Source: Streptosporangium saharense (GTDB taxonomy: Bacteria; Actinomycetota; Actinomycetes; Streptosporangiales; Streptosporangiaceae). Taken from it: 64,000 nucleotides of DNA. Shown here in pieces: positions 24,000 to 31,520 of this stretch. The notes below the pieces were generated by a model, which saw only the letters and a program-made list of their open reading frames with translations, was not told the origin of the DNA and made no database searches. The position numbers were made by a program, and so were the translations under genes. The stretch covers positions 186,001-250,000 of the forward strand of contig NZ_JACHJP010000009.1 in assembly GCF_014203715.1 (NCBI RefSeq), read 5' to 3'. Numbering within the stretch: the stretch's first letter is position 1; every line of letters begins with the position of its first letter.

Positions 24000-24761
24000 A
24001 TGAGCATCCTCGACAGGTTCCGTCTCGACGATCGCGTCGTCCTGGTGACCGGCGCCTCGTCAGGACTCGGCGTCGAGTTCGCCCGCGCCTTCGCCGAGGC
24101 CGGGGCCGACGTCGCCCTCGCCGGACGGCGCGCCGACCGCCTTGAGCGCACCGCCGAGCTGGTGCGCGGGACCGGGCGCAGGGCGCTGCCGGTCACCGCC
24201 GACGTGTCCGACCCGGACCAGGCCTACGCCCTCGTCGAGCGGGTCGTCGCCGAGTTCGGGCGGGTCGACGTCCTGGTGAACAACGCCGGTGTCGCCAGCG
24301 CGCACCCCGCGACCAGGGAGACCCCCGAGCAGTTCCGCCGTGTCATCGAGACCAACCTCAACGGCTGCTACTGGGTCGCCCAGGGATGCGGACGCGTCAT
24401 GCGGCCGGGCTCGTCCATCATCAACGTCTCAAGCGTCCTCGGCCTCACCACGGCGGGGCTGCCGCAGGCGGCGTACTCGGCCAGCAAGGCCGCGCTGATC
24501 GGCCTGACCCGGGACCTCGCGCAGCAGTGGAGCGGCCGCAAGGGCATCCGGGTCAACGCCGTCGCCCCCGGCTTCTTCGCCTCCGAGATGACCGAGCAGT
24601 ACGCCCCCGGCTACCTGGAGGAGACCATGCCACGCGTCCTGCTCCGCCGCATGGGCCACCCCGAGGAACTGGCCGCCACCCTCGTATGGATGGCCTCCGA
24701 CGCCGGCGGCTACCTCACCGGCCAGACGGTGGTGGTGGACGGCGGCTTCACGGTGACGTGA
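24000..24761 (+). CDS. Short-chain dehydrogenase/reductase
   Basis: A 253-residue SDR with TGASSGLG near residue 19, AGRRADRL after strand 2 (NADPH type), NNAG, and the catalytic SVLG...YSASKAAL set, ending in TGQTVVVDGGFTVT. The start is the ATG at 24000, which has GGAG seven bases upstream; a GTG six bases earlier overlaps that site. It follows aacS on the same strand and is the third SDR of the locus. It ends directly against the right boundary hairpin. Confidence 0.88.
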   Translation: MSILDRFRLDDRVVLVTGASSGLGVEFARAFAEAGADVALAGRRADRLERTAELVRGTGRRALPVTADVSDPDQAYALVERVVAEFGRVDVLVNNAGVASAHPATRETPEQFRRVIETNLNGCYWVAQGCGRVMRPGSSIINVSSVLGLTTAGLPQAAYSASKAALIGLTRDLAQQWSGRKGIRVNAVAPGFFASEMTEQYAPGYLEETMPRVLLRRMGHPEELAATLVWMASDAGGYLTGQTVVVDGGFTVT

Positions 24762-24793
24762 CGCCCAGGACTCGACGACGCGAGCCCCGGGCG
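24762..24793. terminator. Right boundary hairpin of the catabolic locus
   Basis: Arms CGCCCAGGACTCG and CGAGCCCCGGGCG around a 6-nt loop form a bidirectional terminator between the convergent SDR and pruA genes. The right arm is identical to that of the hairpin at 7922-7953, and the left arm differs at one base. Confidence 0.7.
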
Positions 24794-24817
24794 CGAAAAG
24801 CGTACGAGAAAGAGACC

Positions 24818-26443
24818 TCAGCCCATGTGCGGGTAGCCGTACGACGTCGGAGGAACGAAGGTCTCCTTGATCGTGCGGGTGTTCACCCAGCGGATCAGGT
24901 TGAAGATCGAACCGGCCTTGTCGTTGGTGCCCGAGGCGCGGGCGCCGCCGAAGGGCTGCTGGCCCACGACCGCCCCGGTCGGCTTGTCGTTGACGTAGAA
25001 GTTGCCCGCCGCGAAGCGCAGCCGCTCGGAGGCCGAGGCGATCGCGTAGCGGTCCTGGGCGATGACCGAGCCGGTCAGCGCGTACGGCGAGACGCTCTCC
25101 ATCTGGTCGAGGATCGTGTCGAAGTCGGCGTCGTCGTAGACGTGCACGCCGAGGATCGGCCCGAAGTACTCCTTGACGAAGATCTCGTCGGTCGGGTCGC
25201 CGGAGACCAGGATGGTCGGCCTGACGAAGTAGCCGGTCGAGTCGTCGTAGGAGCCGGTCAGCAGCTCGATCGAGTCGAGTTCGCGGGCCCGGTCGATCGC
25301 GGCCTTGTGCTTGGCGAAGGCCCGCTCGTCGATGACCGCGCCCATGAAGGTGGACAGGTCGGCGGCCACGTCGCCGACGGTCAGCGACTCGGCGGTGCCG
25401 ACGAGGTCGTCACGGATCGCCGTCCAGATCGACCGGGGGACGTAGGCGCGCGAGGCCGCGGAACACTTCTGTCCCTGATACTCGAAAGCACCCCTGACCA
25501 GCGCGGTCGTCAGCACGGCCGGGTCGGCGGACGGGTGGGCGAGCACGAAGTCCTTGCCGCCGGTCTCACCGACCAGGCGCGGATAGGACCGGTAGGAGGC
25601 GATGTTGGCGCCGACCGTCGCCCACAGGTGCTGGAAGGTCGCGGTCGAGCCGGTGAAGTGGATGCCGGCTAGCTGCGGGTGGGTGGTCGCGACCTCGGAG
25701 ACGGCGGCGCCGTTGCCGGTCACCATGTTGATGACGCCGGGCGGCAGGCCCGCCTCCTCAAGCAGCCGCATGGTGAAGTGCGCGGCGAACTGCTGGGTGG
25801 GGGAGGGCTTCCAGACAACGACGTTGCCCATCAGGGCCGCCGACGTCGGCAGGTTCCCCGCGATGGCCGTGAAGTTGAACGGCGTGATGGCCAGCACGAA
25901 GCCCTCAAGCGGGCGGTACTCCATCCGGTTCCACACGCCGGGCGAGGAGACGGGCTGGTCGCTGTAGAGCTGGCGAGCGAAGGCGACGTTGAAGCGCAGG
26001 AAGTCGATCAGCTCGCACGCCGCGTCGATCTCGGCCTGCTGGACCGACTTCGACTGCCCGAGGACCGTGGCGCCGTTGAGCGTCCTACGGTACGGCCCGG
26101 CCAGCAGGTCGGCGGCCTTGAGGAAGATCGCGGCCCGCTCGTCGAACGACAGGGCCCGCCAGGCGGGTGCGGCGGCCAGCGCGGAGTCGATCGCGGCCCG
26201 CACGTCGTCGGCGGTGGCCTCGGCAGTACGGCCCAGCACGGAGGCGTGGTTGTGCGGCTGGACCACGTCGATGAGGCCGCCACCGCCCATCCGCTGCTCG
26301 CCGCCGATCGTCATGGTCAGGTCGAGCTGGGCGCCGGTCAGTTCCTTGACGCGGCTCTCCAGCGCGGAGCGCTCCGCGCTTCCCGGCGCGTAGCCGAGGA
26401 CGGGCTCGTTGAGCGGAGCCGGGACGTTGGAGATGGCATCCAT
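24818..26443 (-). CDS. pruA: L-glutamate gamma-semialdehyde (P5C) dehydrogenase
   Basis: A 541-residue class 4 aldehyde dehydrogenase, the length expected for monofunctional P5C dehydrogenase. Markers are the active-site cysteine in FEYQGQKCSAASRAYVP, the glutamate in LVGETGGKDF, and the C-terminal PFGGARASGTNDKAGS. It oxidises glutamate semialdehyde to glutamate as the second step of proline breakdown. The ATG at 26443 is better placed after GGAGG than the GTG just before it. It is coupled to the proline dehydrogenase gene. Confidence 0.95.
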   Translation of the reverse strand: MDAISNVPAPLNEPVLGYAPGSAERSALESRVKELTGAQLDLTMTIGGEQRMGGGGLIDVVQPHNHASVLGRTAEATADDVRAAIDSALAAAPAWRALSFDERAAIFLKAADLLAGPYRRTLNGATVLGQSKSVQQAEIDAACELIDFLRFNVAFARQLYSDQPVSSPGVWNRMEYRPLEGFVLAITPFNFTAIAGNLPTSAALMGNVVVWKPSPTQQFAAHFTMRLLEEAGLPPGVINMVTGNGAAVSEVATTHPQLAGIHFTGSTATFQHLWATVGANIASYRSYPRLVGETGGKDFVLAHPSADPAVLTTALVRGAFEYQGQKCSAASRAYVPRSIWTAIRDDLVGTAESLTVGDVAADLSTFMGAVIDERAFAKHKAAIDRARELDSIELLTGSYDDSTGYFVRPTILVSGDPTDEIFVKEYFGPILGVHVYDDADFDTILDQMESVSPYALTGSVIAQDRYAIASASERLRFAAGNFYVNDKPTGAVVGQQPFGGARASGTNDKAGSIFNLIRWVNTRTIKETFVPPTSYGYPHMG

Positions 26444-27372
26444 CACTTGCCTCCGATAAGGGCGCGAAGAAAGAAGGCGATGTTGGCCGGGCGTTCGGCG
26501 AGGCGGCGCATGAAGTAGCCGTACCAGTCGTCGCCGTACGGGATGTAGACGCGCATGGTGTGGCCCGCGCCCGCCAGGGCCTGCTGCTTGTCGGTGCGGA
26601 TGCCGTAGAGCATCTGGTACTCGTAGCCGCCCCGTGAGCGGCCGAAGCGGTCGGCGAGCGTCTCGGTGATCGAGATCAGCCGGTCGTCGTGCGTGGCCAC
26701 CATGGGGTATCCCTGCCCGGCCATCAGGATCCGAAGACAGCGGACGTAGGCCTTGTCGACCTCGCCCTTGTCCTGGTGGGCGACTGACGCGGGTTCGGCG
26801 TAGGCCCCCTTGACCAGGCGGACCCGCGACCCCTCGTGGGACAGGTCGCGGCAGTCCTCCTCGGTGCGGAACAGGTAGGACTGCAGGGCGACGCCCGTGG
26901 ACGGGAAGTCCCCGCGCACCGCCCGCAGGATGGAGAGGGTCGAGTCGACCGTGGTGTGGTCCTCCATGTCGAAGGTCACGTTCGACCCCACGGCCGCCGC
27001 GGCCTCGCAGATGCGGCGGGCGTTCTCCAGGGCGATCTTGTCGCCGTCCGCGCCGAGCGCCTGGCCGACGGCGGAGAGTTTCACGGAGACCTCGGCGCGG
27101 GAGCCGAGGCCGAGCTCGCTCAGCGCGTCGAGCAGCACGACGTAGGCGTCGGCCGTCGCGGCGGCGGCGTCGGAGTCCCGGGTCTCCTCGCCCAGATGGT
27201 CGATGGTGACGGCGAGACCCGTGTCGGTCAGCCGCCGGATGGCCGTGACCGCCTGCTGGACGTCCTCGCCCGCCACGAAGCGGTCGACGACCTTGCGTGT
27301 CAGCGGAACGCCGGAGACCGCGCGCCGTACCAGCGGCAACCGCGACCCGGCGAGAAGAAGGGAACCGAGCAT
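26443..27372 (-). CDS. pruB: Proline dehydrogenase
   Basis: A 309-residue FAD-dependent monofunctional proline dehydrogenase, first step of proline catabolism. The barrel motifs are present: VTIDHLGEE, EVSVKLSAVGQAL, FDMEDHTTVDSTL, LQSYLFRTEEDC, RLVKGAYAEP, VATHDDRLI and the substrate-binding YEYQMLYGIR with a late arginine pair in YFMRRLAERP. It leads a two-gene operon with pruA and is divergent from a PucR-type regulator. A TTGACG box (27402-27397, minus strand) may be its -35. Confidence 0.95.
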   Translation of the reverse strand: MLGSLLLAGSRLPLVRRAVSGVPLTRKVVDRFVAGEDVQQAVTAIRRLTDTGLAVTIDHLGEETRDSDAAAATADAYVVLLDALSELGLGSRAEVSVKLSAVGQALGADGDKIALENARRICEAAAAVGSNVTFDMEDHTTVDSTLSILRAVRGDFPSTGVALQSYLFRTEEDCRDLSHEGSRVRLVKGAYAEPASVAHQDKGEVDKAYVRCLRILMAGQGYPMVATHDDRLISITETLADRFGRSRGGYEYQMLYGIRTDKQQALAGAGHTMRVYIPYGDDWYGYFMRRLAERPANIAFFLRALIGGK

Positions 27373-27383
27373 GCTACTAGACT

Positions 27384-27440
27384 AAATCCGACGTTTCGTC
27401 AACCCCATGTGCATCTGCCACGACCGATGTGATCGGATTT
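27384..27440. promoter_or_regulatory. Inverted repeat in the pruB / PucR divergent promoter
   Basis: AAATCCGA (27384-27391) and TCGGATTT (27433-27440) are perfect 8-bp inverted arms 41 bp apart, spanning the region between proline dehydrogenase and its regulator. GACGTTTCGTC (27390-27400), itself an inverted repeat, overlaps the left arm. Together they are plausible binding sites for the PucR-type activator. Confidence 0.5.
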
Positions 27441-27447
27441 CATACAG

Positions 27448-28533
27448 ATGTACAACAATAGGGGAGTGCTACAGGAGACAGTCGATGAGATCGCCGGCAG
27501 GCTCGGCGCCTCGGCCACCATTGAGGACCGCTCGTTGCAGCTCCTCGCCTACGCCGCGCAGAGCGGCGACATCGACACGGTCCGCCAGGAGTCCATCCTG
27601 CGCCGCCGCGCGACCTCGGAGGTGCGGGCCTACTTCGAGGGGTACGGCATAGCGGGCGCCAAGGGCCCGGTGCGCATCCCCGCCGACGCCGAGCTCGGCG
27701 TGCTGGCCAGGGTCTGCGTGCCGCTGCGCTACCTCGGCGTCACCTACGGCTACCTGTGGCTGCTCGACGACGGCACGCTCGACGACGCCACGCTCGCCTC
27801 GGTCTCCGGCCTCGTGGCGCAGGCCGCCGCGACGCTCGCCCAGGACGCCCGCCGCCGCCAGCACCTGGGCAGGAGCCTGCGCGAGCTGTTCTCCTCCGAC
27901 CCCGAGGAGCGCGCGCAGGCGCTGGCGCGGCTCGACGTGACGGGGCCGGTGACGGCGGTCGCGGTCAGGACCTCCCCCGACCGGGTCGCCGCCCTCTGGA
28001 CCCTCCCCAGGACCGTGCTCGCCGACCCCGAGCCGCTCACCTCCGGCGAGCCCGCCGCCGCCCTGCTCGTCCCCTCGGGCCAGGCGATCGAGCTGGCCTC
28101 ACGCGTCCAGGAGATGTACGGCACGGCCGCCGGGGTCGGCGGTTCGCGGGAGGACCCGGCCCAGGCCTGGCGGAGCTGGCAGGAGGCCGTACGGGCGCTC
28201 AGGGTCGCGGGCCGGGTGCCCGAGTTCGCCCCGGTCGCGGCCTGGTCCGGGATCGGCGTCTACCGGACGCTCACCCGCCTGTCCCGGGCCGACCTGGGGG
28301 AGCTGGCGGGGGAGGTCACCGGGCTGCTCGGCGACCCCGAGGCGGCCAGGAGCGTCGAGGGATACCTCGACCGCGCCGGTCACGTCCAGGAGTCCGCCGC
28401 CGCGCTCGGTGTGCACCGCCAGACGCTCTACTACCGTCTCGGCAAGGCCGAGCGGCTCATGGGCCGCGACCTGGCCGACGGTCAGGACCGCCTGCTGGTC
28501 CACCTCGCCCTCAAGGCGTCCCACCTGCTCTGA
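27448..28533 (+). CDS. PucR-family regulator of proline catabolism
   Basis: A 361-residue regulator. The N-terminal part (about 1-140) is a sensor module with a GAF-like middle (GVLARVCVPLRYLGVTYGYLWLLDDG). The C-terminal 60 residues are the PucR helix-turn-helix (YLDRAGHVQESAAALGVHRQTLYYRLGKAERLMG). Divergence from pruBA is a recurring actinobacterial arrangement in which the PucR protein activates proline use. No ribosome site is visible before the ATG at 27448, so the message may be leaderless or the start may differ. Confidence 0.85.
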   Translation: MYNNRGVLQETVDEIAGRLGASATIEDRSLQLLAYAAQSGDIDTVRQESILRRRATSEVRAYFEGYGIAGAKGPVRIPADAELGVLARVCVPLRYLGVTYGYLWLLDDGTLDDATLASVSGLVAQAAATLAQDARRRQHLGRSLRELFSSDPEERAQALARLDVTGPVTAVAVRTSPDRVAALWTLPRTVLADPEPLTSGEPAAALLVPSGQAIELASRVQEMYGTAAGVGGSREDPAQAWRSWQEAVRALRVAGRVPEFAPVAAWSGIGVYRTLTRLSRADLGELAGEVTGLLGDPEAARSVEGYLDRAGHVQESAAALGVHRQTLYYRLGKAERLMGRDLADGQDRLLVHLALKASHLL

Positions 28534-28540
28534 GCGCGCG

Positions 28541-29005
28541 TCACAGGCGGGCGTCGAGGTCCCCGGAGCGCAGGTGGCCGTGGAGCAGGCGCAGCAGCGA
28601 GCGCCAGCGCTCCCGGTCCTCCTCGTCGAGCGGCGCCAGCAGGGCCTCGCTCAGCCGCGCCTCCTCGCGTCTGGCGCGCTCGAACACCTCCCGCCCCTCG
28701 GGCGTCACGCTGAGCAGGTAGCGGCGGCGGTCCGACGGGTCGCGTTCCCGCTCGACCCACCCGGCCGCCACGAGCCGCTCGGCCATGTCCACCATGTCGC
28801 TGGGATCGACGCCCAGGAGGGTTCCCAGGGCCCGCTGCACGGTCGGGCCGTGGTCGGTCAGGACCGCGAGCACGGCCACGTCCCACCGGTTCGCGCCCAG
28901 CTCGGCGAACCGCTCGGCCATCCGCCTGCGCAGGGCCAGGGCGAGGTTGGACAGCACGAAGACGTCCATGTCGAGCAGGCTCTGGGAGAAACATGGAGTC
29001 GCCAT
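28541..29005 (-). CDS. MarR-family transcriptional regulator
   Basis: A 154-residue MarR protein. The winged helix includes LGANRWDVAVLAVLTDHG, LGVDPSDMVDMAERLVAAGWVERERDPSDRRRYLLSVTPEG, with the beta-wing DPSDRRR clearly present. The start at 29005 is the ATG nearest the domain edge; an internal ATG at 28969 is also possible. It is divergent from a small VOC-domain protein across only 60 bp packed with palindromes, so the pair probably forms a resistance or detoxification unit. Confidence 0.88.
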   Translation of the reverse strand: MATPCFSQSLLDMDVFVLSNLALALRRRMAERFAELGANRWDVAVLAVLTDHGPTVQRALGTLLGVDPSDMVDMAERLVAAGWVERERDPSDRRRYLLSVTPEGREVFERARREEARLSEALLAPLDEEDRERWRSLLRLLHGHLRSGDLDARL

Positions 29006-29027
29006 GTCCGTAACTGTAGGATACTTC

Positions 29028-29047
29028 CAATCATTGGTGGTCACCAA
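29028..29047. promoter_or_regulatory. Overlapping palindromes, presumed MarR operator
   Basis: CCAATCATTGG (29028-29038) and TTGGTGGTCACCAA (29034-29047; arms TTGGTG and CACCAA) overlap in the short gap between the MarR and VOC genes. MarR dimers bind such sites, and occupancy would block both promoters. Confidence 0.6.
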
Positions 29048-29063
29048 CGAATGGAGCACGACC

Positions 29064-29477
29064 ATGGACGCCCTCCACCCACGACTGCTCGTGGACGACT
29101 TCCCCACGGCCTTCCGCTTCTACCGGGCCCTGCTCGGCGAGGTCGCCGGGGCCACCCTGGCCAGGGGCGGCGAGAACGGCCCCTACGCGAGCTGGGACCT
29201 GGACGGCCAGACCCTCCTGGCCCTGTACGGCCGCGCCGCCATGGCCGTCGACCTCGGCGCCCCCGTCCCCGGCGGGCGGCACTCCGGGGACGCGACGGTC
29301 CTGGTGCTCCGCGTGCCCGCCGCGGAGGGCGCCCTCGAAGCCGCCGCCGAATCCTGCGTGCGGTACGGCGGCGCCCTCGTGACCGCCGTGCGCGAGCGTC
29401 CCGAGTGGGGGCCGACCCTGCGCGCCGCCCACCTGCGCGACCCGGACGGCAACCTGGTCGAGCTCCAGTCGTACTGA
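29064..29477 (+). CDS. VOC-superfamily protein (glyoxalase/bleomycin-resistance type)
   Basis: A 137-residue two-repeat VOC protein: HPRLLVDDFPTAFRFYRALLGEV at the start and AHLRDPDGNLVELQSY at the end, where the glutamate would be a metal ligand. GGAG seven bases before the ATG supports the start. It could be a lyase, an isomerase or a drug-sequestering protein; the family alone does not decide. Its divergent MarR neighbour suggests that a toxic compound induces it. Confidence 0.85.
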   Translation: MDALHPRLLVDDFPTAFRFYRALLGEVAGATLARGGENGPYASWDLDGQTLLALYGRAAMAVDLGAPVPGGRHSGDATVLVLRVPAAEGALEAAAESCVRYGGALVTAVRERPEWGPTLRAAHLRDPDGNLVELQSY

Positions 29478-29488
29478 CCGGGAAACGC

Positions 29489-30106
29489 CTACCCGAGTCC
29501 CCGCAGCAGGTGCGCGCGGGCGGCGGCGTCGCCGGGGCCGCCCCGCTCGGCCAGCCGGTCGGCGACGTGCCGCCGGTGCGCCTCGTCCACGTTGCCGCCG
29601 TACTTGAACTTGCCGCTGACCTTCCTGACCCTCAGCCGGAGCCCCAGGATGCCCCTGAGCTGTCGTTCGTGCGCCGAGGGGTCCATGAGTGCCCCCTCCG
29701 CCTCAAGGCGGCCGAGCTGGGCTCTGAGGACCTCCTTCTTCTCCTCGGGGCCGGAGAGCACCTCGGCGTCGCAGACGAGCTGGACGGCGGCGTAGTAGGT
29801 GGTCGGAACTCCCATGGAAGGGTCCTCCCCGTCCTCCGGCAGGACCTTCCACCCGCCGGGGACGTAGGCCCAGTCCCCGGCGACCGAGAGCACCACGGCC
29901 GGGTTCTCCGCGATGGCCGCCCAGATCGGGTTGGGCCTGGCCAGGTGGAGCAGGACCGTCCGCTCGTCGGCCAGCAGGAACTGGGTCGGCACGACCACGG
30001 GAACCTCGCGCCCCCGCCCGGAGGCGATCAGGTGGCCGAACTCGTTGGCCCTGACGAAGTCCAGCGCCTCGTCCTCGCTCGCGGTGTCCCAGGGATGAAT
30101 CAGCAT
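29489..30106 (-). CDS. PaiB-family FMN-binding split-barrel protein
   Basis: A 205-residue member of the PaiB (FMN-binding negative regulator) family: LDFVRANEFGHLIASGR, VPTQFLLAD, LHLARPNPIWAAI, YVPGGW, then the family-specific VSGKFKYGGNVDEAHRRHVADRL, close to the classical KLSQN region. In Bacillus PaiB influences sporulation and degradative enzymes. I used the ATG at 30106 because it places the conserved block as in relatives. It is convergent with the VOC gene across 11 bp and has no obvious partner. Confidence 0.85.
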   Translation of the reverse strand: MLIHPWDTASEDEALDFVRANEFGHLIASGRGREVPVVVPTQFLLADERTVLLHLARPNPIWAAIAENPAVVLSVAGDWAYVPGGWKVLPEDGEDPSMGVPTTYYAAVQLVCDAEVLSGPEEKKEVLRAQLGRLEAEGALMDPSAHERQLRGILGLRLRVRKVSGKFKYGGNVDEAHRRHVADRLAERGGPGDAAARAHLLRGLG

Positions 30107-30168
30107 GCAGGTAAACGTATGTCCATCCAGTCGCACGGGACAACTCGGGCATGCAGGCCGTACAAAAA

Positions 30169-30204
30169 GGGCCGGGACCTCCCCCTCCAGGAAGGTCCCG
30201 GCCC
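30169..30204 (-). terminator. Rho-independent terminator after the glycosyltransferase gene
   Basis: Perfect 12-bp arms GGGCCGGGACCT and AGGTCCCGGCCC flank a 12-nt loop. On the minus strand the stem is followed by five T residues (AAAAA at 30164-30168 on the plus strand), so it ends transcription of the gene at 30221. Confidence 0.9.
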
Positions 30205-30220
30205 GTGCCGTACGGCGAGC

Positions 30221-31372
30221 TCAGCGCTGGACGGCCATCGCGTTCTCGTAGACCTGGACCAGCTCCTGGCCGATCCGCTCCCACGAGTAGCGCGAACGCG
30301 CCCGGTCCGCCCCCGCGAAGCCGATCGCGGTACGGCGGGTCGAGTCGGCGAGCAGCTCACGGGTGAGGCGGGCGGTCCACGCGGGCCGGTCCGCGGGCAC
30401 CAGCAGCCCGGTCACGCCGTCCACGATCGAGTCCAGGTGGGCGCCGACCGCCGAGGCGACGATCGGGACGCCGCAGGCCATGGCCTCAAGGGCGACGACC
30501 CCGGCCGGGGCCTCCCTGGGCAGCGAGACGACCACGTCGGCGCTGCGCATCAGCTTGGGGATCGAGGCGTGCGGCACCTGGCCGAGCAGGGTGACGCGGT
30601 CCTCGACGCCGATCTCCTTGGCCAGCAGCATCACCCGCTGCGCGTCGGCGTCCTGCCCGAGGTCACCGGCGGCGGGACCGCCCGCGACGACCAGCTCGGC
30701 CTCGGGGATGCCCGCCAGCGCGCGCACCGCGGTGTGCACGCCCTTGTACGGGCTCAGCGGCCCGACGTGCAGCAGCCGGGGCCGGGCGCCCTTGGCGGCG
30801 GCCGGGCCCTGACGTCTGAAGCGCTCGACGTCCACCCCGCAGGGGATCACCGCGATGTTGCGGCGCGGCACGCCCATCCGGATCAGCGTGGACTCCTCGT
30901 CGCCGCATCCGGCGATCACCGCGCTCGCCCTGCGGCCGATCGCCCGCCGCAGCTTGGCCTTCCTGGCGTCCTGGCCGTCCTCGGCGCCGAAGGTCTGGGT
31001 GAACGGCACGCCGAGCCCGCTGGCCCCGGCGATGGCGGCGAGCCCGCCGGTCCAGGAGTGCGCGTGGATGACGTCGGGCCGGTCCTGGCCCCAGCGCCGC
31101 ATGAGCTGCTCGCCGAGGTCGGACAGGTAGGGCAGCAGACCGTCCTCGGGAAGGTCCCGCGCGGGACCCGCGGAGAGGTGCTCCAGCGTGACGCCGGGGG
31201 ACAGACGCACCCTTGGCCTGTCGGCGTCCGAGTGCTTACGGGTGTAGATCGTGACCTTGTGCTCACGGCCGAGCTCGCGGGCCACGGCCATCAGGTGGGC
31301 CCGCTGCGAGGCGAGGTCGTCCTTGCCCTGAAGGGCGGAGGGAGCGTCCGAGGAGACGAATGCGATGTTCAC
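30221..31372 (-). CDS. GT4-family glycosyltransferase
   Basis: A 383-residue GT-B enzyme. The N-terminal acceptor domain begins MNIAFVSSDAPSALQGKDD and contains PDVIHAHSWTGGLAA. The C-terminal donor domain has LLHVGPLSPYKGVHTAV and the family signature EAPAGVVALEAMACGVPIVAS, with the EX7E glutamates. It transfers a sugar from a nucleotide donor; acceptor unknown. The gene stands alone: a 148-bp leader separates it from the phosphatase gene and a T-tailed terminator follows it. Confidence 0.9.
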   Translation of the reverse strand: MNIAFVSSDAPSALQGKDDLASQRAHLMAVARELGREHKVTIYTRKHSDADRPRVRLSPGVTLEHLSAGPARDLPEDGLLPYLSDLGEQLMRRWGQDRPDVIHAHSWTGGLAAIAGASGLGVPFTQTFGAEDGQDARKAKLRRAIGRRASAVIAGCGDEESTLIRMGVPRRNIAVIPCGVDVERFRRQGPAAAKGARPRLLHVGPLSPYKGVHTAVRALAGIPEAELVVAGGPAAGDLGQDADAQRVMLLAKEIGVEDRVTLLGQVPHASIPKLMRSADVVVSLPREAPAGVVALEAMACGVPIVASAVGAHLDSIVDGVTGLLVPADRPAWTARLTRELLADSTRRTAIGFAGADRARSRYSWERIGQELVQVYENAMAVQR

Positions 31373-31520
31373 GGCACACCTCTGGGAGGAGATTAGGCAT
31401 GAGAAAGCCTGGAATCCTTCAGGGGTGCCTGCTTCTTAGGCACTCATCTGCGATGCACATCACCATACCCAACTCGGGGAGTCAGGCAAACCTCCGAATT
31501 CTTCGGAACTCCCTGCGGCG

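Noticed and set aside
27466-27468. GTG as the start of the PucR gene
   Set aside because: A purine-rich AGGGGA touches it directly, leaving no spacing for ribosome binding. The ATG at 27448 was kept despite lacking a site.
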